Shown: positions 32,003 to 41,266, counted from the first letter of the stretch. The stretch is 64,000 bases of DNA from Pullichristensenella sp002068815 (GCA_040772885.1 JAXGXF010000005.1:1-64000); one strand, 5' to 3'. The notes: a model not told the origin generated them from the sequence alone. A program made the numbers and translations.

Positions 32003-33049
32003 CTATTGCGCCCCGTTCGCCCCGTTTGCGCCGGTCGACTGCTTGTAGATGACCCGGCTCTTAATCAGCCGGCTCTGAATCTCGTATTCGCCGCACTCGA
32101 GCCTCTTCAAGAGCTCCTCGGTCGCGCACCTGCCCATCTCGTACGAGGAGACGTGCACGGTCGTGATCGTGGGATTCATCGCGCTCGAGACGATCGTGTC
32201 GTCGAAGCCGCTGACGAGCATGTCGCCGGGCACCGACAGCCTTCGGCTCTGGATCGCGCGGATGGCCCCGGCGGCGACGTAGTCGTTGCCGCAGACGATG
32301 GCCGTCGGCGGGTCGGGGGCGTCCAGCAGCTCCCCGCAGAGCTCGATGCCGCTCTCGAGGCTGTAGTCGCCGTGGCGGACGTCCTCCTCGCGCAGCGGCA
32401 GACGGAGGTCCCGCAGCGCGTTGCGGAAGGCGGCCTCGCGCTGCTGCGCGTAGAGCTGGTTTTGGAAGCCGTTGATCATGCCGAAGCGCGCGTGCCCCGC
32501 CTCGCGCATCCTTCCGACGATCTCGTAGATCGGGGTGTAGTTGTCGAAGTCGATCGAGCAGCACTGGCGCGCGTTCTTTCCGCTCCCGACGATCAGGTAG
32601 GGAAACGCGTGGTAGTCGAGTATCACCAGTATCTCGTCGCTGATCTCCCACGGCGAGAGCAAAATCACCGCGTCGACGTATTTGCTGCGCGCGTAGTTCT
32701 CGATGCGCGCGGCGTTCTCCTTCTTCGCCTCCATCGAGGCGATTTCGATCTTCAGGCTGTAGCCGGAGCCGCGTAGCCTGTCGTTGATGCCCTGTATGAT
32801 CGGCAGCTCGTGCAGCCACGTCGACTGGACGATCGGGTGCTCGACGATGATGAACAGCAATATGTCAAACGACTTGCCGCGCGCGAAGTTCCGGGCGAGC
32901 GGGCTCGGCATGTAGTGGAGGACCTCGATGGCCTTCTTGATCCGCTCGACGTTCTTCGGGCTGATCTTCTGGCCGTTTATGTACTTCGAAACGGTCCCTG
33001 TCGAAACGCCGGCAAGGGCCGCCACATCCTGCAATGTCGCATCCTTCAC
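32003..33049 (-). CDS. LacI-family transcriptional regulator
   Basis: Helix-turn-helix regulator of 348 residues. The DNA-binding domain is TLQDVAALAGVSTGTVSKYINGQ... (about residues 5-27) followed by the hinge helix SPLARNFARG; the sugar-binding part spans 60-335 with GIELCGELLDAPDPPTAIVCGNDYVA and VSGFDDTIVSSAMNPTITTV. GTG start after GAGG. Divergent from the ABC operon at 33.3-41 kb, whose promoter carries a perfect palindrome TGAACCGGTTCA, so it most likely represses that operon. The effector is unknown. Confidence 0.92.
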   Translation of the reverse strand: MKDATLQDVAALAGVSTGTVSKYINGQKISPKNVERIKKAIEVLHYMPSPLARNFARGKSFDILLFIIVEHPIVQSTWLHELPIIQGINDRLRGSGYSLKIEIASMEAKKENAARIENYARSKYVDAVILLSPWEISDEILVILDYHAFPYLIVGSGKNARQCCSIDFDNYTPIYEIVGRMREAGHARFGMINGFQNQLYAQQREAAFRNALRDLRLPLREEDVRHGDYSLESGIELCGELLDAPDPPTAIVCGNDYVAAGAIRAIQSRRLSVPGDMLVSGFDDTIVSSAMNPTITTVHVSSYEMGRCATEELLKRLECGEYEIQSRLIKSRVIYKQSTGANGANGAQ

Positions 33050-33099
33050 AGAGTCATCCTCATCCTATCTGAAATCCCCAAAAATAAGACGCCATCGCT

Positions 33100-33128
33100 A
33101 TTATATTTCACGCCTGTCCGAAAGTCAA
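33100..33128 (-). promoter_or_regulatory. Promoter of the LacI-type regulator gene
   Basis: Minus strand: TTGACT (33123-33128), 17-base spacer, TATAAT (33100-33105). Confidence 0.75.
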
Positions 33129-33188
33129 TATCCCGGGCCCCCGTTTCGGGGCGGAAATGCGGTGAAAAAAATTTATTTCCGGAACATG

Positions 33189-33217
33189 TTGACACGGTTC
33201 ATATTCTCGGCTATAAT
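33189..33217 (+). promoter_or_regulatory. Consensus promoter of the M24/ABC/M81 operon
   Basis: TTGACA (33189-33194), 17-base spacer, TATAAT (33212-33217): a full sigma-A consensus, typical for an operon that must be held off by a repressor. Confidence 0.85.
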
Positions 33218-33226
33218 AGCCACAGT

Positions 33227-33238
33227 TGAACCGGTTCA
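33227..33238. promoter_or_regulatory. Palindromic operator for the adjacent LacI-type repressor
   Basis: Perfect 12-base palindrome TGAACCGGTTCA with central CG, the LacI/GalR operator form. It lies 10 bases after the -10, so a bound repressor would block the start of transcription. Confidence 0.75.
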
Positions 33239-33348
33239 TTTTTTGCAGGGTGAACAGGGTTCCCGGCCGCGCGGGGAGTCCCGCGGCGGGAATATTCGGC
33301 GGCATGCCTGAAAACTGCAAAAAAATAATGGAAAAGGGAACGGAAAAA

Positions 33349-34752
33349 ATGAGCAATGTCAAGATCACCGCATGTCCGGAGTGGATTCTTCAGGAGGAAC
33401 CGGAGCAGGCCGTAAAGCTGTCCGCGGGCGTATATCTCAGGCGCCTCGACGCGCTGATCGAGCGGATGGATGAGACCGACACCGATTTCGTCGTGATCTA
33501 TGGCGATCGCGAGCACTTTGCCAATATTGAGTACTTCACGCGCTACGACTGCCGGTTTGAGGAGGGCCTGTTCATCGTCTCCCGGAACGGAAACCGCACG
33601 ATCGTCGTCGGAAACGAGGGGGAGGCATACTCGAAATTCATCCCCTACCCGGTCGAGCGCATCGTCTACCGGCACTTCAGCCTCCAGGGTCAGCCGCGAA
33701 ACGGCATCCAGAAGCTGCGGGACGTCTACAGGCAGGCGGGGCTGAAACCGGACTCGCGCGTCGGGTTCGTCTCGGTCAAGTACTTCGAGGGCGACGCCGC
33801 GGACGACCCGGCGCACCAGTTCGACGCGCCGGAGTACATGCTGACGGAGCTCTACAAGGTCGTGGACCGCGCAAACGTCGTCAACTACACCCGCGAGATC
33901 ACCGGGCTTCCGAACGGCGTGCGCATGCGGCTGCGCGAGGCGGAGGAGATCGCGTTCTTCGAGTACCAGGCCGCGAAGGCCGCGAACGTCGTGCGCAGGC
34001 TGCTGCTCGCCGCGAAGCCCGGCATGAGCGAGACCGACATCGCGCGCCACGCCAGGACCGACCTGCTGCCGCCGATGATGCACCCGCTGGTGAACGTCAC
34101 GCCCGAGTCGCTGGGGCTGGCGCTGGCGAGCCCGCAGCACGACTGCGTGATGGCCGGGGGCGAGGTGTTCGGCATCTGCTACTCGCAGCGGGGCTCTCTG
34201 TGCTCGAAGGTCGGCATCGCCGCGCGCGGCGAGGAGGGGGTCTCCCCGCGGCTGAAGGGCAAGGTCGAGAGCTTCTACATGCCGCACTGGGAGGCGATCG
34301 CGCGCTGGCTTGAGGCGCTTCAAGTTGGTACAACCGGCGACGAGCTGTACCGAGCGGCGATGGACGTGATCGGGGACGAACGCTTCGGCGTGTTCCTGAA
34401 TCCCGGCCACGCGGTCGGCATGGACGAATGGACGAACTCCTGCGTCTACGCGGGCTCCGAAATTGCAATCCACAGCGGCTCGTCGATCCAGACCGACATC
34501 ATCGCCTCGAGTCCGGACGAGGTGATGGTCTCGATCTGCGAGGACACGGTCGTCGTCGCGGACGCGGAACTGCGCGCGGAGCTTCAGAGGCTCTATCCCG
34601 ACGTGTACCGCCGCGTCCAGAGGCGGCGCGCGATGATGCGGGAGACGCTTGGCATCCGCGTGTCGGACGACGTGCTGCCGCTGACCGCGCTCGTGGGCGT
34701 CATGTTCCCGTACATGCTCGACACGACCCGCGTCTACGCACTGGAGAATTAA
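33349..34752 (+). CDS. M24 (creatinase/Xaa-Pro peptidase)-like protein
   Basis: A 467-residue protein with an N-terminal creatinase-like domain (about 25-170, YLRRLDALIERM... and DFVVIYGDREHFANIEYFT) and a C-terminal pita-bread-like half (about 195-420, LREAEEIAFFEYQAAKAANV, LNPGHAVGMDEWTNS, HSGSSIQTDIIASS). Metal ligands of true M24 aminopeptidases are not clearly all present, so it may be a hydrolase without metal, like creatinase. ATG 33349 is the first good start after the operator. First gene of an ABC importer operon; it may act on the imported compound. Confidence 0.78.
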   Translation: MSNVKITACPEWILQEEPEQAVKLSAGVYLRRLDALIERMDETDTDFVVIYGDREHFANIEYFTRYDCRFEEGLFIVSRNGNRTIVVGNEGEAYSKFIPYPVERIVYRHFSLQGQPRNGIQKLRDVYRQAGLKPDSRVGFVSVKYFEGDAADDPAHQFDAPEYMLTELYKVVDRANVVNYTREITGLPNGVRMRLREAEEIAFFEYQAAKAANVVRRLLLAAKPGMSETDIARHARTDLLPPMMHPLVNVTPESLGLALASPQHDCVMAGGEVFGICYSQRGSLCSKVGIAARGEEGVSPRLKGKVESFYMPHWEAIARWLEALQVGTTGDELYRAAMDVIGDERFGVFLNPGHAVGMDEWTNSCVYAGSEIAIHSGSSIQTDIIASSPDEVMVSICEDTVVVADAELRAELQRLYPDVYRRVQRRRAMMRETLGIRVSDDVLPLTALVGVMFPYMLDTTRVYALEN

Positions 34753-34775
34753 ACTGAAGGTCGCCTTCAGTTTAA
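34749..34775 (+). terminator. Hairpin between M24-like and binding-protein genes
   Basis: Twelve-base perfect stem TTAAACTGAAGG/CCTTCAGTTTAA with a TCG loop, starting inside the M24-like stop codon region. Ends in TTTAAATAAT, so it may terminate part of the transcripts or protect the mRNA. Confidence 0.55.
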
Positions 34776-34795
34776 ATAATAGGGAGGGCATCATC

Positions 34796-35800
34796 ATGAA
34801 GAGACTCATTTCTATGGCAATGGTTGTCGCGCTGCTTGTAAGCCTGTTTGCGTTCACGACCGCACTGGCCGACGAGCCCATCAAGATCGGCGTTTCGTTC
34901 GCGACGCAGATCGCGCGCCGCTTCTCGTTTGACGAGGCGTATATGCGCAAGGTCGCGGAGGCCAACGGAGCCGAGCTGATCGTCCAGTGGGCGAACTACG
35001 AACAGGCCAAGCAGGAGAACCAGGTCGAGAACCTGCTGAGCCAGGGCATCGACGTGCTCATCCTCGTCGCGGTCAGCACGAACATGTCGCCGCTGGTCGA
35101 CAAGGTCAAGGCCGAGGGCATCCCGGTCGTGTGCTACGACAACTTCATCGAGAACGCCGACCTCGACGCGTACCTCGACCGCGACAACCACGCGGCGGGC
35201 GTCATGCAGATGGAGATGACGATGGAAGCCATCGGCGGCGAGGGCGACATCGTGATCCTGCACGGCGAGCCGACGAGCGCGGTTGTGCAGGGCATGAAGA
35301 TCGGCTACGACGAAGTGCTCGCGAAGTACCCGAACGTCAACGTCGTGCTCGAGCAGTACTGCGAGGGCTACTCCGCCGAGAAGGCGCTGAAGTTCGCGGA
35401 GAACGCGCTGACGGCCAACACGAACATCAAGGCGTTTGTCTGCACCGCGGACGTCCTGTCGCTGGGCATACTGCCCGCCGTCGAGGCCGCCGGCATCGCC
35501 GGGAACTGCTACATCACCGGCATGGACTGCGAAGTCGCCGCGTGCAAGGCCATCTACGAGGGCAAGATGGGCGTGAGCATCTGGACCGAGATCGACAAGT
35601 GCGCGACCCGCGCCGCCGAGATCGCGATCGCGCTGGTCAGGGGCGAGGAGTTCGAGTACGACGAGATCATCCAGAACGGCGACTACTCGACCCCGAAGGT
35701 CTTCGTGCCGATCCTGGGCGTGACGAAGGACAACATGGAGGACTGGGTCAACACGCTCGCGCCGGAAGGCTGGATCACGCTCGAGGAAATCACCGGCTGA
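34796..35800 (+). CDS. Sugar-type ABC substrate-binding protein (XylF/Peripla_BP_4-like)
   Basis: Receptor of 334 residues: signal peptide (MKRLISMAMVVALLVSLFAFTTALA) and a two-lobed periplasmic binding fold with IKIGVSFATQIARRFSFDEA, QENQVENLLSQGIDVLILVA, GIPVVCYDNFI, DIVILHGEPTSAVVQGM and NIKAFVCTADVLSLGILPAV. This pattern is closest to XylF-type receptors. GGGAGGG precedes ATG 34796. ATPase and permease genes follow. Ligand not known; the M24 and M81 neighbours suggest it may not be a plain sugar. Confidence 0.88.
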   Translation: MKRLISMAMVVALLVSLFAFTTALADEPIKIGVSFATQIARRFSFDEAYMRKVAEANGAELIVQWANYEQAKQENQVENLLSQGIDVLILVAVSTNMSPLVDKVKAEGIPVVCYDNFIENADLDAYLDRDNHAAGVMQMEMTMEAIGGEGDIVILHGEPTSAVVQGMKIGYDEVLAKYPNVNVVLEQYCEGYSAEKALKFAENALTANTNIKAFVCTADVLSLGILPAVEAAGIAGNCYITGMDCEVAACKAIYEGKMGVSIWTEIDKCATRAAEIAIALVRGEEFEYDEIIQNGDYSTPKVFVPILGVTKDNMEDWVNTLAPEGWITLEEITG

Positions 35801-35824
35801 TAAGACCGCTTCTCTCCAACGCTT

Positions 35825-35854
35825 CCCGGGCCGCCGAACTTTCGGCGGCCCGGG
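35825..35854 (+). terminator. Intercistronic hairpin after the binding-protein gene
   Basis: Fourteen-base perfect stem CCCGGGCCGCCGAA/TTCGGCGGCCCGGG with a two-base centre and no T-run. Confidence 0.6.
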
Positions 35855-35873
35855 GAAAAATGAGGTAATCGAT

Positions 35874-37406
35874 GTGAGCAATCAAGTTCTCCTGGAGTTC
35901 GAGGGCCTGACGAAGCGGTTTCCCGGCGTCGTGGCCGTCAAGGACGCGGGCTTGCAGATTCGCGCGGGAGAGGTGCACTCGATCGTCGGCGGAAACGGCG
36001 CCGGCAAATCGACGCTGATGAAGATGCTCTCCGGCGTGTACCCGCACGGCACCTATGAGGGCAGCATTCGCCTCATGGGACGCGAGTGCGCCTTCAAGAC
36101 GATTTTGGACGCGCAGGGGCAGGGCATCGTGATGATCCCGCAGGACATCAACATGGCCAACGACCTGAGCGTCGCGGAAAACCTGTTTTTGGGAAAGCAC
36201 CCGAACCGCCGCGGCTTCGTCGATTTTCCGTCGATGTACCGGCAGTCGCAGGAGATCATCGAGGACTTCGGCCTGAACGTCGATCCGACGACGAAGGTGC
36301 GCGAGATCGGCATCGCGCAGAAGCAGTTGATCGTGATCGCGCGCGCGATGCACAACGACGTCAAGGTGCTTTTGCTCGACGAGCCGACCTCGACGCTCTC
36401 CGACAAGGAGTGCAAGATACTGTTCGACAAGGTCGAGATGCTCAAGGACCGGGGCATCGCGTGCGTGTTCATCTCGCACCGCCTCGAGGAGGTCAAGCAG
36501 ATTTCCGACGTGATCACCGTCATGCGCGACGGCATGATCGTCGGGACGTCCGACAACAGGGACATGACCGAGAAGAAGATCGTGGAATTGATGGTCGGCC
36601 GGGCGACGGACGAGGTCTATCCGGAGCGCGACCGGACGCCGGGCGAGGTCGTCCTGAAGGTCAGGCACGTGACCGTGCGCGACCCGAAGGTGCCGGCCAA
36701 GAAGATCGTGGACGACGTCTCCTTCGAGCTGCGCCGCGGCGAGATACTGTCCGTGTACGGGCTCGTCGGCGCGGGCAGGAGCGAGACCGCACTGGCGATG
36801 CTCGGCGCATTCGGCGGGCCGGTGGAGTGCGAAATGGAATTGAAGGGCAAGCCGATCGGAATTTTGTCCCCCGGCGACGCCGTTTCCAATAAAATCGGGT
36901 ATCTGCCGGAGGACAGAAAGCGGCAGGGCGTCGTCGAGATTTCGAGCGTCGCGAAGAACATCACGATCCCGAGCCTGACAAGGCTCGTCAAAAACGGCAC
37001 GATCGACGCGCGCAGGGAGAGCGGCATCGTCAGCGACGTGATCTCGAAGCTCGCGATCAAGACGCCGTCCCCGGAGACGCCGGTTCGAAACCTCAGCGGC
37101 GGCAACGCGCAGAAGTGCGTGCTAGGCCGCTGGATCGCCGCCGACTCCGAGATACTGATACTCGACGAGGCGACGCAGGGGATCGACGTCGAGACGAAGT
37201 CGCAGATCTACTTCCTGCTGGACGCGCTCGCGAAGCAGGGGAAGGCCGTGCTGTTCATCTCGTCGGACCTCTCCGAGGTCATCGGCATCTCGGACAGGAT
37301 CATGACGATGAAGAACGGCCGCGTCATCAACACAACGGACGGAAAATCGGCCGATCGCACCCGCATTCTCTGGGAAGCGACGGTCGGCAAATTGGAGGCG
37401 GAATGA
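35874..37406 (+). CDS. Sugar ABC transporter ATP-binding protein (two-domain, XylG/MglA-like)
   Basis: A 510-residue tandem ATPase. The first domain has Walker A GGNGAGKST, Q-loop VMIPQDINMAN, degenerate signature IGIAQKQLIVIAR and Walker B VLLLDEPTSTL. The second domain has a modified Walker A GLVGAGRSE, signature LSGGNAQKCVLG and Walker B ILILDEATQGID, as is usual for this importer class. GTG start 35874 after GAGG. Its TGA overlaps the permease ATG (ATGA). Powers uptake with the permease at 37403. Confidence 0.92.
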   Translation: MSNQVLLEFEGLTKRFPGVVAVKDAGLQIRAGEVHSIVGGNGAGKSTLMKMLSGVYPHGTYEGSIRLMGRECAFKTILDAQGQGIVMIPQDINMANDLSVAENLFLGKHPNRRGFVDFPSMYRQSQEIIEDFGLNVDPTTKVREIGIAQKQLIVIARAMHNDVKVLLLDEPTSTLSDKECKILFDKVEMLKDRGIACVFISHRLEEVKQISDVITVMRDGMIVGTSDNRDMTEKKIVELMVGRATDEVYPERDRTPGEVVLKVRHVTVRDPKVPAKKIVDDVSFELRRGEILSVYGLVGAGRSETALAMLGAFGGPVECEMELKGKPIGILSPGDAVSNKIGYLPEDRKRQGVVEISSVAKNITIPSLTRLVKNGTIDARRESGIVSDVISKLAIKTPSPETPVRNLSGGNAQKCVLGRWIAADSEILILDEATQGIDVETKSQIYFLLDALAKQGKAVLFISSDLSEVIGISDRIMTMKNGRVINTTDGKSADRTRILWEATVGKLEAE

Positions 37407-38566
37407 TGGAAGGGGCCAATACCAGGTCGAAGCGGTTCACAAAGCCGCTGGCAATGCTCGTGGGCGTCGCGGCGCTTCTGTTCGTATTCAACCTGATCAC
37501 AAACCACGTGTTTGTCTCGCAGCGGAACCTGACGATGCTCCTGAAGCAGTCGTCCGTTCTGATGATCCTCGCCTCCAGCCTGATGATGCTTTTGATCTCG
37601 CGCAACATCGACTTAAGCGGCGGCGCGGGCGTCTACCTGACCGGCACGGTCGTCGCGACGCTGGTCGTCAAGGCCGGCTGGAGCATCTATCCGGCGATCG
37701 CCGTCGGCGTATCGCTCGGCGTCGTCATGGGCATGGTCAACGGCTTCTTCATCGGCTTCATGGGGCTCCCGGCGTTCATCGTGACGCTCGCCGCGCAGCA
37801 GGTGTTCCGCGGCGTCGGCTACGTGATGACGAACGCCGCGACGGTCGGCCCGATGCCGAAGTCGTTCAACGCGATCTCCGAGGCCTACATCTCGCCGACG
37901 CTTTCGGTCGTCGTCGTCTGCCTGCTGTTCGCGTTCTTCGCGTTTATCAACTTCCGCAGCTTTAAGCGGATGGGCGCGTGGTACGGCGGCAAGGACAGGC
38001 TGTTTAAAAACCTCGCGCTCGCCGCGGTCGTCTGCGGCGCGCTGATCTGGGTGTTCGCCGGCTACCGCGGCATCCCGATGGCGGTCGTCGCCGCGTTCGC
38101 GGTCGCGACGGTCATGCACGTCGTCTCCACAAAGACCGTCTACGGCCGGCACATCTTCCTGATCGGCGGAAACATCGAGGCCGCGCGGCTGGCGGGCGTG
38201 CGCACCGAGCGGCGCATATTCCAGGCGTACCTCGTCGAGGGGCTGATGTACGGCATCGGCGGCGTCGTGCTGACGGCGCGCCTCGGCGGCGCGGCGGCGA
38301 CCGGCGGCACCGGGCTCGAGCTCGATGCGGTCGCGGCGGCCTGCATCGGCGGCACCAGCATGAGCGGCGGCATCGGCAGCACCGTCGGCGTCGGCATGGG
38401 CGTGGTGCTCTTGACGATGATCGACAACGTGATGAGCCTGATGAACGTGTCGTCGTACCTGCAGATGGTCGCCAAGGGCATTATATTGCTGACGGCGGTC
38501 TGCCTCGACCTCTACGTCAACAAGGCGAAGTTCAAGTTCAAGCTCGTCAACAAGCCGAAGAAGTAA
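37403..38566 (+). CDS. Sugar ABC transporter permease (XylH/RbsC-like)
   Basis: A 387-residue BPD_transp_2 permease with about ten membrane segments. Family marks include RNIDLSGGAGVYLTGTVVAT, GLPAFIVTLAAQQVFRGVGY and AVAAACIGGTSMSGGIGSTVG, plus the coupling loop GGNIEAARLAGVRTER. XylH-type permeases share this larger size and a central cytoplasmic loop (here FKRMGAWYGGKDRLFKN). ATG 37403 overlaps the ATPase stop and has GGAGGCGG upstream. Confidence 0.9.
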   Translation: MMEGANTRSKRFTKPLAMLVGVAALLFVFNLITNHVFVSQRNLTMLLKQSSVLMILASSLMMLLISRNIDLSGGAGVYLTGTVVATLVVKAGWSIYPAIAVGVSLGVVMGMVNGFFIGFMGLPAFIVTLAAQQVFRGVGYVMTNAATVGPMPKSFNAISEAYISPTLSVVVVCLLFAFFAFINFRSFKRMGAWYGGKDRLFKNLALAAVVCGALIWVFAGYRGIPMAVVAAFAVATVMHVVSTKTVYGRHIFLIGGNIEAARLAGVRTERRIFQAYLVEGLMYGIGGVVLTARLGGAAATGGTGLELDAVAAACIGGTSMSGGIGSTVGVGMGVVLLTMIDNVMSLMNVSSYLQMVAKGIILLTAVCLDLYVNKAKFKFKLVNKPKK

Positions 38567-38578
38567 GGGGGCGTTTTG

Positions 38579-40027
38579 ATGAAAATCGCGGCCGGAATGT
38601 TCTATCACGAGGCGAATTCGTTCAACCCGTCGCTTTTGCAGAGGGAGGATATGGTCTGCTGCGAGGGCGAGGAGGTCTTGAGGCGGCTCTACGCGACCGA
38701 GGTGTTCGAGGCGGAGGGCGTCGAGCTCGTGCCGCTGATCTACGCGGTCGCGCTGCCCAACGGCATCATGGCCCGCGACGCGTACGATTTCTACGCGGAC
38801 CGCATACTCGGGATACTGTCCGGGCACACGGACGTCGACGGCGTGTTTCTGCACCTGCACGGCAGCATGGAGGTCGCGGGGCTCGGCTCCGGCGAGTACG
38901 ACCTGATCCGGCGCATACGCGCGCTGCTCGGGGACAGGGCGTACATCGGCGTCGCGCTGGATTTCCACGCGAACACCGACGCGCGCATGCCGGAGATGGT
39001 CAACGTGATCCGCAACTACCGGACCGTGCCGCACTCCGACCAGGACGTGACCGAAAAGACGGTCGCCCGGAAGCTGCTCGACTGCATCCGCTCCGGCGAG
39101 CGCACGGTGCCGCAGTACGTCCGGCTGCCGTACGCGATCCACCCGGAGAAGGCGCTCGGGGCGACGTGGCCGCTCTGCGAGCTGTTCGAGAAGCTCGGCG
39201 AGCTCGAGAGGCGGGAGGAGATCGCGGTCGCGTCGCTCGGCTGCGGCATGATCTGGTGCGACTGCCGGACGCTCGCGTCGAACGTCGTCGTCACGCCGTC
39301 GAAGGTCGAGCACACCGCCTACGCGCGCAAGGCCGCCGAGGAATTCGCGGCCTACGTCTACAGCCTGCGCGACAGCTTCGAGTTCGAGCAGCTTCCGCTC
39401 TCCCCGCACGAGGCCGCGCGCTACGCGGTCGAGTTCGCGCACGGCTCGCCCGTCTACGTGTCCGACTCCGGCGACAACACGACCGGCGGCGCGGTCGGCG
39501 ACCACACGATCTTGCTTCGCGAGTTCCTGAACATACGCGACTACCGCGGCAAGAAGGTGCTCGTGACCTCGATCTGGGACGAGAAGGCCGTCGCCGAGTG
39601 CATGAGGCATGACGAGGGCGACGAATTGACCGTCACCGTCGGCAAGGACTACGACGACAACACCCGCGCGGTCACCGTGACCGGGCGGCTCAAGAGGAAG
39701 GGCCGCTTGCTCGGCTACATGGGCTGCGAGGACGACGCCGTCGGCGACTGCGTCACGATCGAGTCCGGAAGCGTCGATTTCTGCATCATCAGCCGCCCGG
39801 GTTCGTTCATCAGCAAGGGCCACTTCGGGCCGAAGGGGGCGGGGCTCGACATGGACGACTACCAGGTGATCGTCGTCAAGCAGGGCTACCTGTTCGCGGA
39901 GCTCCGCAAGCTCGCAAAGCTCGCGATACTCGCGCTGACGCCCGGCGCGACGCACCAGATCGTCGAGACGCTTCCCTTCCGCCGCATCGTGCCGCCGGTC
40001 TACCCGCTCAACTACGTCGGAGAATAG
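38579..40027 (+). CDS. M81-family metallopeptidase-like protein (MlrC)
   Basis: A 482-residue protein with DUF1485 and MlrC C-terminal domains. Marks: IAAGMFYHEANSFNP at the N-terminus, VDGVFLHLHGSM, the metal motif ALDFHANTDARM with Asp and His, and the C-terminal region with VSDSGDNTTGGAVGDHT. MlrC of microcystin-degrading bacteria cuts small peptides; close Firmicute homologues sit in ABC operons with unknown substrates. ATG 38579 follows AAGGGGGCG; a TTG just before it is less likely. Probably processes the compound brought in by the importer. Confidence 0.88.
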   Translation: MKIAAGMFYHEANSFNPSLLQREDMVCCEGEEVLRRLYATEVFEAEGVELVPLIYAVALPNGIMARDAYDFYADRILGILSGHTDVDGVFLHLHGSMEVAGLGSGEYDLIRRIRALLGDRAYIGVALDFHANTDARMPEMVNVIRNYRTVPHSDQDVTEKTVARKLLDCIRSGERTVPQYVRLPYAIHPEKALGATWPLCELFEKLGELERREEIAVASLGCGMIWCDCRTLASNVVVTPSKVEHTAYARKAAEEFAAYVYSLRDSFEFEQLPLSPHEAARYAVEFAHGSPVYVSDSGDNTTGGAVGDHTILLREFLNIRDYRGKKVLVTSIWDEKAVAECMRHDEGDELTVTVGKDYDDNTRAVTVTGRLKRKGRLLGYMGCEDDAVGDCVTIESGSVDFCIISRPGSFISKGHFGPKGAGLDMDDYQVIVVKQGYLFAELRKLAKLAILALTPGATHQIVETLPFRRIVPPVYPLNYVGE

Positions 40028-40034
40028 AAAAATC

Positions 40035-40059
40035 CCGGGGCGGCGCGCAGCCGCCCCGG
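40035..40059 (+). terminator. Intercistronic hairpin before the oxidoreductase gene
   Basis: Ten-base-pair stem CCGGGGCGGC/GCCGCCCCGG with a GCGCA loop and no T-run. Confidence 0.5.
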
Positions 40060-40081
40060 TCTTGGAGAGGGAGGACACGCG

Positions 40082-41074
40082 ATGAAGATCGGAATCCTCG
40101 GCCTCGGCGCGATGGCGCGCGTGATGGCCGACACGCTCGTCCAAATGGAGGACGTCGAGTGCCGGGCGGTCGCGAGCCGCGACAAAATGCGCGCGGAGGC
40201 GTTCGCCAAGGAGTTCGGCTTTCAGAGGGCCTACGGCTCGTATGAGGAGCTCGTCCGCGACCCCGGCGTGGAGCTGGTATACGTCGCGACGCCGCACTCG
40301 CACCACTTCGAGCACGCGAAGCTCTGCCTCGAGGGCGGCAAGCCCGCGCTCGTCGAGAAGGCATTCACGGTGAACGCGAGGCAGGCCGAGGCGCTGATCG
40401 AGCTGTCCCGGCAGAAGGGGCTTCTGCTCGCCGAGGCGATCTGGACGCGCTACGCGCCGATCCGCCGGGAGCTCGAGGGGCTCGTCGCGAACAGCCCGGT
40501 CGGGAACATCCGCATGCTGACCGCGAACCTCGGCTACCCGGTGATGCACCGCGAGCGGCTCCGCGACCCGAAGCTCGCCGGCGGCGCGCTCTTGGACGTC
40601 GGCGTGTACGCGATCAACTTCGCGCTGATGGCGTTCGGAACGGACATCGCGTCGATTGCGTCCGCGATGTCGCCGACGGACACCGGCGTCGACATGCAGA
40701 ACGCCGTCGCGTTCACCTATCGCGACGGGAAGCTCGCCGCGCTGTCGAGCACGATCGCGGCGCGCATGGACAGGCGCGGCGTCATCATGGGCGACGAGGG
40801 GTACATCGTCTGCGAAAACATCAACGACATCGAAATGATCCGCGCCTTCCGCTTCGACGGCGACGAGGCGCAGTCGGTCGCCCGGCGCGAGGTGCTCGCC
40901 ATCCCCGCGCCCGCGGAAATCAGCGGCTACGAGCACGAGGTGCGCGCCGCGATGCGCGCGGTCCGCGAGGGGAAAGCGGAGTGCGCGGAAATGCCGCACG
41001 GGGAGACGCTGCGCGTGATGAAGATTATGGATGAAATCCGCGCCCAGTGGGGGCTCGCCTATCCCGGGGAATAG
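40082..41074 (+). CDS. Gfo/Idh/MocA-family oxidoreductase
   Basis: NAD(P)-dependent dehydrogenase of 330 residues. The N-terminal Rossmann domain has GILGLGAMARVMAD, DPGVELVYVATPHSHHFEHA and the family EKP site as VEKAFTVN (Pro replaced by Ala). The C-terminal domain shows GGALLDVGVYAINFALMAFG. Relatives act on sugars, inositols or dipeptide-like dihydrodiols. Last gene of the LacI-controlled operon, followed by a terminator. Confidence 0.9.
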   Translation: MKIGILGLGAMARVMADTLVQMEDVECRAVASRDKMRAEAFAKEFGFQRAYGSYEELVRDPGVELVYVATPHSHHFEHAKLCLEGGKPALVEKAFTVNARQAEALIELSRQKGLLLAEAIWTRYAPIRRELEGLVANSPVGNIRMLTANLGYPVMHRERLRDPKLAGGALLDVGVYAINFALMAFGTDIASIASAMSPTDTGVDMQNAVAFTYRDGKLAALSSTIAARMDRRGVIMGDEGYIVCENINDIEMIRAFRFDGDEAQSVARREVLAIPAPAEISGYEHEVRAAMRAVREGKAECAEMPHGETLRVMKIMDEIRAQWGLAYPGE

Positions 41075-41092
41075 AGCATTTCGGCTTTATCG

Positions 41093-41126
41093 GCGCCCGT
41101 CCGGTTCGATCCGGGCGGGCGCTTTT
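41093..41126 (+). terminator. Terminator of the M24-ABC-M81 operon
   Basis: Stem GCGCCCG-T-CCGG/CCGG-G-CGGGCGC (11 pairs plus one T-G) followed by TTTTC. Confidence 0.85.
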
Positions 41127-41266
41127 CATATCGTGTAACCCTTTGCCGCGCTCCTGCCCCCAAAATCGCGACAAAAATGCGGCGACGCGGGCCGGTTCGT
41201 CAAAAGCACCAAAAATCGGCAAAAAATCCGGTTACATGTTAAATGTAAAAAATGGTAATTTATGTA

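Noticed and set aside
37613..40999. A 1128-codon open frame on the minus strand opposite the permease, M81 and oxidoreductase genes
   Set aside because: It is antisense to three clear genes, has Arg/Asp/His-rich low-complexity translation and no ribosome site or domain; such frames are common shadows in GC-rich DNA.
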